Shown here: piece by piece, positions 59,586-64,000 of the stretch | How the letters are laid out: every line of letters starts with the position of its first letter | Position numbering within the stretch: the stretch's first letter is position 1 | Assembly: GCF_025165795.1 (NCBI RefSeq) | Contig: NZ_JAJAGO010000005.1 | Coordinates: 1 to 64,000 of the forward strand | Length of the DNA stretch: 64,000 nucleotides | Direction: 5' to 3' | Origin: Streptomyces gossypii | GTDB lineage: Bacteria; Actinomycetota; Actinomycetes; Streptomycetales; Streptomycetaceae | Made by a program: the position numbers and the translations under genes | Notes under the pieces: model-generated | Database searches by the model: none | What the model was told of the DNA's origin: nothing | Seen by the model: the letters and a program-made list of their open reading frames with translations, nothing else

Positions 59586-60767
59586 TCAGCTCAGGTCGCC
59601 GACGGCGTCGTAGACGCTCTTGGCTTCCTTGCCCAGCGCAGGCCCGGCGAGCCAGGTGGCGGTGACGGGACCTACCGAGGTGACCGAGAGCAGTTCCTTG
59701 CCGTCGTCACTGAACCAGCCGCCGCCGGAGGAGCCGCCGGTCATGGTGCAGCCGATGCGGTACATGGTGGGCTGAGCGGTGTCCAGGGAGAGCCGGCCCG
59801 GCTTGTCCTTGCAGGAGTACATCTTCTCGCCGGTGAACGGCGGTGCGGCCGGGTAGCCGTGTGCGGCCAGGGTGGGGATGTTCTTCACGCCGGGCGTCTG
59901 GAAGTTGGGCTTCACGGATTTTCCGACGGTCTCCTCGAGCGAGGTGGCGCCCTTGTCCTCCGGCTGCACCTTCAGGACCGCGAAGTCCTGCGGGGCGCCG
60001 CTGCCGCCCTGGGTGGCGCCGCTGTCGATCCAGTGGTCGGTGGTGCGGGCGTGCTTGGCCCACCACAGGCCGTGCGGGGCGACATCCTTCTTCGGCGCCT
60101 GCTCCAGCTGAGCGGCGGGCAGGCCCTTGCTGTTGAAGTGCGGCACGAAGACGACGTTACGGAACCAGCCGCCCTCCTTGCCCGCGTGCACGCAGTGCCC
60201 GGCGGTCGCGACGAGGTTCGACTTTCCGGGGTTCTCCGGGTCCTTGATGACTGTGCCGGAGCAGACCATGGACCCCTTCGGGGTCTCCATGAAGATCTTG
60301 CCCACCGGCGGGGCGTTGTCGGTGTACGGATTGGCGACGGCGGCCGCGTCCACCGGATCCGGGGTCGGGTCGGTGACGCCCTGGTCGATGTCGGAGTCGT
60401 CGACGTCGCGTTCGTTCTCCTCCGCGTCGTCCATCCGGTCCTGGTCCCAGTAGTCGTCGATGATCGGGTTGATGAAGTCCTGGGCCTCGCGCAGCCAGTC
60501 CTCCTTGTCCCAGTTCTTCCACCCCCCGTCCTTCCACTTGTCCAGGTCCTTGAGCGAGTCGGGGAGGTCCTTGGGCAGCTTGTCCGGCAGCCCCAGGTCT
60601 TCCTTGAGGTCGTCCTTGGGCTGTTGTGCCGCGCCATCACTCGGCTTGGCGTCCGCGTTTTCGTCCTCCGGGCCGCACGCGGTGGCCGTCACCGCCAGTG
60701 CGGCGACGGCCGCCACAGCGGCCAGGGCCCGCCGATGACGGCGCACAGAACTGCCTATGGATGACAT
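59586..60767 (-). CDS. Secreted lipoprotein trypsin-like serine protease (paralogue B)
   Basis: This 393-aa paralogue of the downstream gene has lipobox 'VTATAC' (Cys31), the same Trp-rich pre-domain ('KWKDGGWKNWDKEDWLREAQ'), His191 ('LVATAGHC'), Asp261 ('PQDFAVLKV') and Ser347 in 'TMTGGSSGGG'. Ser replaces the GDSGG Asp. The linker between pre-domain and catalytic domain is very acidic ('ENERDVDDSDIDQG'). A tandem duplication formed the pair. It is divergent from the siderophore operon. Confidence 0.85.
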   Translation of the reverse strand: MSSIGSSVRRHRRALAAVAAVAALAVTATACGPEDENADAKPSDGAAQQPKDDLKEDLGLPDKLPKDLPDSLKDLDKWKDGGWKNWDKEDWLREAQDFINPIIDDYWDQDRMDDAEENERDVDDSDIDQGVTDPTPDPVDAAAVANPYTDNAPPVGKIFMETPKGSMVCSGTVIKDPENPGKSNLVATAGHCVHAGKEGGWFRNVVFVPHFNSKGLPAAQLEQAPKKDVAPHGLWWAKHARTTDHWIDSGATQGGSGAPQDFAVLKVQPEDKGATSLEETVGKSVKPNFQTPGVKNIPTLAAHGYPAAPPFTGEKMYSCKDKPGRLSLDTAQPTMYRIGCTMTGGSSGGGWFSDDGKELLSVTSVGPVTATWLAGPALGKEAKSVYDAVGDLS

Positions 60768-61034
60768 GGAATGAACTCCCCCTGAGATGGATCAGCTTGC
60801 TTTGTTCTTGTTCTTGTCATGCACCTCGCCGGTGCGGGGCGGCCCCCACTATGCCCGGTGAGTTTGGGGACGGACGCGGCAGGGTGCGCGGTTCCCGAAT
60901 CGCCCGGCGTCCGGCGGTGCGTACAGATGATCTTGAAAGAGAGCGTGATCAGCAGCTTCCCCCGTCGTTGGTACGCACGGGGGAAGCGGCTCGCCCGTCG
61001 GCGCGCCGAGTCGACAGCACAGGAGGCAGCAGCC

Positions 61035-63125
61035 GTGAACGCGCGCTCCGGATCCGAGGGGTATCCGTCCGACTGGGGGCTACCGGTCCGCAAACGCCCC
61101 GCTCGGCGCACCGAACCCACGGTTCCCCGCCAGCCGCTGCGCAGCGCCCCGGGCCAGGGGAACGCCAGCCTGGGGCAAGGGCACGTGGGCCCCGACGGCG
61201 GGTACTCGGGCTCCGACGGCGTGCTCCCGAGTACCGACGGCAGCTACCAGGGCGCCGACGGGACGGTGGTGCTCACCGCACGGCCGGATCCGCTGGAAGC
61301 GGCCGATACCGGAGCGGTCGCCGATGCCGCCGCCGTGGAGAACCTGCTGCGCTGCTGGGTCCGGGAGAACGACCTGCCGCCGCCCGAGGACGGAGCGCTG
61401 CGCATTCCGCTCACCGCCACGGGCACCACCCTGTGTGTACCGTTGCGCCACTGGTCGGCCACCGGCTGGCACCGGTTCGGCCCGCCGCTGCTGGACGGGG
61501 CCCCGTTGGACGCCGAACCGGTGGACGCCGTCACCCTGGCCGCGCTGATCGGCCGTGAGGCGGCCCATCGTGGCGGCGGCAACCGAGCCTCGGGGGAGGG
61601 CACGGCACTGGTGGGGCGCGTCGCCGACTCGGTGCGGCGTACCGCCGTGTTCCTGGCCGAACGCCGGGTCGCCCCGGGAAGTCCGCGGGACGGCGATCTC
61701 TTCCTGGACGCGGAGCAGGCGCTCCTGCTCGGGCATCCCGTCCACCCCACGCCCAAGAGCCGCGAGGGGCTGTCGGACCGGGAGGCGCAGGTCTTCTCGC
61801 CGGAGATGCGCGGCTCGTTCGCGCTGCACTGGCTGGCGGTCGACGCCTCCGTGCTGGCCACCGACTCCGCGTGGCACGAGCATGAGGCGGGGCAGGCACC
61901 GGAAGCGGGCGGCACCGTCGGGGCAGGCGGCGCGGAGCGTACGTCCCGCACCGCGGAGTCCGCCGTCCCGGCCGGGGTTCTCGCCGCGAGCCTGGCAGGC
62001 GAGGCCGTAGCCGAACGCCTCCCCGACGGCGCCGTACTGCTGCCCCTGCACCCCTGGCAGGCCCGCGAGCTGCGGTACGAGCCCCGGGTCGTCCGCATGC
62101 TGGAGGCGGGGCTGCTGCACGACCTCGGCCAGTGCGGAGACCGCTGGCACCCGACCTCCTCGGTGCGTACGGTGCACCGCCCCGGGGCCACCGCGATGCT
62201 GAAGCTCTCGCTGGGCCTGCGGATCACCAACTCCCGGCGGGAGAACCTCCGCAAGGAACTGCTACGGGGCGTCGAGGTGCACCGTCTGCTGCGCGGCGGC
62301 CTCGGTGCCCGGTGGCAGTCCGCCCACCCCGGCTTCGACATCGTCCGCGATCCGGCCTGGCTCGGGGTGGACCTGGACGGCGAGCCGCTGCCCGGTCTGG
62401 ACACCGTGATCCGGCACAACCCTTTCGCCCCGCAGGACGACGCCGTTTGTGTGGCGTCGCTCGCCTCGCTACGTCCGTGGCCCGGTGCGCCGGGGCGCGA
62501 GCTGCGGTCACGGCTCAGTGATGTGGTGCGGCGGCTCGCGTGCGGCAGCGGTGAGCCGGTGGCCGCCGTGGCCGCCGAGTGGTTCCGGCGCTATCTCGAC
62601 ACCGTCGTGCGGCCCGTGCTCTGGCTGGACGCGCACGCCGGTATCGCCCTGGAGGCGCACCAGCAGAACACCCTGGTCCTCCTCGACCCCGACGGCTGGC
62701 CCTGCGGCGGGCGCTACCGGGACAACCAGGGCTACTACTTCCGGACGTCCCGCCGTGCCGAGATCGAGCGGCAACTGCCGGGGGCGGGTGTCGCCAGCGA
62801 TTCGTACGTCGACGACGACGTCACCGACGAGCGGTTCGCGTACTACCTCGGCATCAACAACGTGCTCGGCCTCATCGGCGCCTTCGGCTCCCAGGGGCTC
62901 GCCGACGAACGGCTGCTGCTGAGCGCCCTCCGCGGCTTTCTGGACGGAGCCTCGCGGGGGAGCGGGCAGGAACCGGTGTCGCCGCTGCCCGCGCTGCTGC
63001 TGGATTCGCCCACCCTCCGCTGCAAGGCAAATCTGCTCACCCGGCTGCGGGGGATGGACGAACTCGTGGGGCCGGTCGACACCCAGTCCGTGTATGTGAC
63101 CGTGACCAATCCGCTCAGCAGCTGA
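61035..63125 (+). CDS. IucA/IucC-family NRPS-independent siderophore synthetase
   Basis: This 696-aa enzyme makes amide bonds between a carboxylate (often citrate) and hydroxamate/amine units. Family blocks are intact: 'LLGHPVHPTPKSREG', 'LPLHPWQARE', 'TSSVRTVHRP', 'KLSLGLRITNSRREN', 'EAHQQNTLVLLD' and 'RDNQGYYF'. The C-terminal ferric reductase-like region is normal. The first ~90 residues are a low-complexity Gly/Ser/Asp leader unlike the family. GTG 61035 is fixed by an AGGAGG eight bases upstream. It heads a rightward operon with an acetyltransferase and a further gene cut by the window edge. Confidence 0.93.
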   Translation: MNARSGSEGYPSDWGLPVRKRPARRTEPTVPRQPLRSAPGQGNASLGQGHVGPDGGYSGSDGVLPSTDGSYQGADGTVVLTARPDPLEAADTGAVADAAAVENLLRCWVRENDLPPPEDGALRIPLTATGTTLCVPLRHWSATGWHRFGPPLLDGAPLDAEPVDAVTLAALIGREAAHRGGGNRASGEGTALVGRVADSVRRTAVFLAERRVAPGSPRDGDLFLDAEQALLLGHPVHPTPKSREGLSDREAQVFSPEMRGSFALHWLAVDASVLATDSAWHEHEAGQAPEAGGTVGAGGAERTSRTAESAVPAGVLAASLAGEAVAERLPDGAVLLPLHPWQARELRYEPRVVRMLEAGLLHDLGQCGDRWHPTSSVRTVHRPGATAMLKLSLGLRITNSRRENLRKELLRGVEVHRLLRGGLGARWQSAHPGFDIVRDPAWLGVDLDGEPLPGLDTVIRHNPFAPQDDAVCVASLASLRPWPGAPGRELRSRLSDVVRRLACGSGEPVAAVAAEWFRRYLDTVVRPVLWLDAHAGIALEAHQQNTLVLLDPDGWPCGGRYRDNQGYYFRTSRRAEIERQLPGAGVASDSYVDDDVTDERFAYYLGINNVLGLIGAFGSQGLADERLLLSALRGFLDGASRGSGQEPVSPLPALLLDSPTLRCKANLLTRLRGMDELVGPVDTQSVYVTVTNPLSS

Positions 63126-63169
63126 CCAGCCATCCGGCCGGCTGTTCACCTGGCAGGAGGCGCCGATAA

Positions 63170-63889
63170 ATGAAGCATCATCCACCGTCCGGGCCCCCGA
63201 AGGTGAGAGCCGCGTATTCCAGCAGCGCGGACACCGTGGACCTGCGGCTCGCCGGGGCGCTGGGCGCGACCGGCCCCGGCAGGCCCGCCGACCCCGGTAC
63301 GGCGGGTACGTCCGGGCCGGATCTGCTCGACACCCCCGCGGAGTGGGCCGCGAGCAGGACCGCGGCCGGGGTGCTGCAACTCGTCCCGGTGCGGGTCGAC
63401 CGGGACCTCCGCCTCATCCATGCCTGGATGAACGACCCGGCGGTGGATGCCTTCTGGGGTCTCTCCGGGCCCGAGGAGAACACGGCGCACCATCTCCGAG
63501 CCCAGGTCGAGGGGGACGGTCGCAGCGTCCCCTGCCTCGGCGTCCTGGACGGCACGCCGATGAGCTACTGGGAGATCTACCGCGCGGACCTCGACTCCCT
63601 CGCCCGGAACTACCCGGCGCGGCCGCATGACACCGGCGTGCATGTGCTGGTCGGCGCCGCCGGAGACCGTGGCCGCGGCCTCGGCAGCACGCTGCTGCGG
63701 GCAGTCGGCGATCTCATCCTCGAACACCGTTCCAGTTGCCTGCGGGTTCTGGCCGAGCCGGATCTGCGCAACACTCCGTCGGTGGCCGCGTTTCTCGCGG
63801 CGGGCTTCCGCTTCTCCGCCGAGGTGGACCTTCCGGAGAAGCGCGCGGCCCTGATGATCCGCGACCGCGCGCTGCGCCACCACCTCTGA
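63170..63889 (+). CDS. GNAT acetyltransferase (IucB/siderophore type)
   Basis: A 239-aa acyltransferase. The C-terminal ~170 residues match the IucB-like siderophore acetyltransferases: 'IHAWMNDPAVDAFWGLSGP', 'YWEIYRADLD', 'GDRGRGLGSTLLRA' for acyl-CoA binding, and 'RVLAEPDLRNTPSVAAFLAA'. It would N-acylate an N-hydroxy diamine before condensation by the synthetase. ATG 63170 has AGGAGG ten bases upstream. The gene is 44 bp after the synthetase. Confidence 0.88.
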   Translation: MKHHPPSGPPKVRAAYSSSADTVDLRLAGALGATGPGRPADPGTAGTSGPDLLDTPAEWAASRTAAGVLQLVPVRVDRDLRLIHAWMNDPAVDAFWGLSGPEENTAHHLRAQVEGDGRSVPCLGVLDGTPMSYWEIYRADLDSLARNYPARPHDTGVHVLVGAAGDRGRGLGSTLLRAVGDLILEHRSSCLRVLAEPDLRNTPSVAAFLAAGFRFSAEVDLPEKRAALMIRDRALRHHL

Positions 63890-63926
63890 GACCTCTGGAC
63901 ACGGACCTCTGACAAGGAGAACCCCG

Positions 63927-64000
63927 GTGCCCGCACACCCCACCGCCCTGCGCCGGCCCACCGGCCTCGAGCAGGAGAACTGGGCCCTTGCCGCCCGGCG
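63927..64000 (+). CDS. Start of next siderophore-operon gene (partial)
   Basis: GTG 63927 follows 'aaggag' at seven bases and 37 bp after the acetyltransferase stop. The 24 visible residues include 'LRRPTGLEQENWALAARR', which resembles the N-terminus of IucA/IucC synthetases (a Trp followed by a helix). A second synthetase is therefore likely, but the window ends too soon to confirm it. Confidence 0.55.
   Translation, partial: MPAHPTALRRPTGLEQENWALAAR

Noticed and set aside
60768..61034. Search for an iron box (DmdR/IdeR type) upstream of the siderophore operon
   Set aside because: No TTAGGTTAGGCT-like palindrome was found; iron control may use another site or an internal promoter.

Overview
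The window reads as a chromosomal segment of a Streptomyces or close relative. It has very high GC with strong third-position GC bias, frequent GTG starts, an actinobacterial 5S rRNA, and a gene order (rrn end, osaC, osaA, osaB, ftsK, rodZ-like, rimO, pgsA, cinA, clgR, nei, lhr, recA, recX, glutamate ABC genes, miaB, miaA, dapF, rshA, hflX) that I recall from the S. coelicolor SCO57xx region. That recollection is from memory and no search was run.

Layout. 1-366 is the 3' end of an rRNA operon with its terminator. 413-10789 holds a degenerate aminotransferase-like gene and the osmotic-stress set: osaC, divergent from the giant HAMP-array hybrid kinase osaA, and the response regulator osaB. 10918-27607 is core: DNA translocation (ftsK), a RodZ-like protein, RimO, a CDP-alcohol phosphotransferase, CinA, the Clp regulator ClgR, Nei-type glycosylase, Lhr helicase, an AI-2E family permease, and recA-recX behind an SOS-type promoter. 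Two MITE-like palindromes follow recX directly. 27771-35370 holds an FAD monooxygenase, the gluABCD glutamate uptake operon and a divergent two-component system.

35415-41691 is the most unusual part. It is a tightly packed six-gene operon, and every junction is a 1- or 4-nt stop/start overlap. It encodes a KAS III/OleA-like condensing enzyme, a GT2 glycosyltransferase, an AMP-forming ligase of OleC type, a second GT2, a cytochrome P450 and an OleD-like NAD(P) epimerase/reductase. This is the OleA-OleC-OleD logic of beta-lactone and olefin biosynthesis, without an OleB decarboxylase and with two glycosyltransferases and a P450 added. The likely product is an oxidised, glycosylated beta-lactone or beta-hydroxy lipid. 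An alpha-mannosidase lies 25 nt upstream on the same strand. An ArsR-type regulator divergent from an MFS exporter lies beyond it, so the whole 35.4-47.4 kb block could be one regulated biosynthesis, processing and export unit.

47401-58249 returns to core genes: an orphan TAXI receptor, miaB, two small conserved genes, an MT0933-type antitoxin-like protein, miaA, dapF, the RelA/SpoT homologue rshA and hflX. 58352-60767 encodes two tandem lipoprotein serine proteases. 61035 to the right edge opens an NRPS-independent (IucA/IucC) siderophore operon, which is cut off by the window end.
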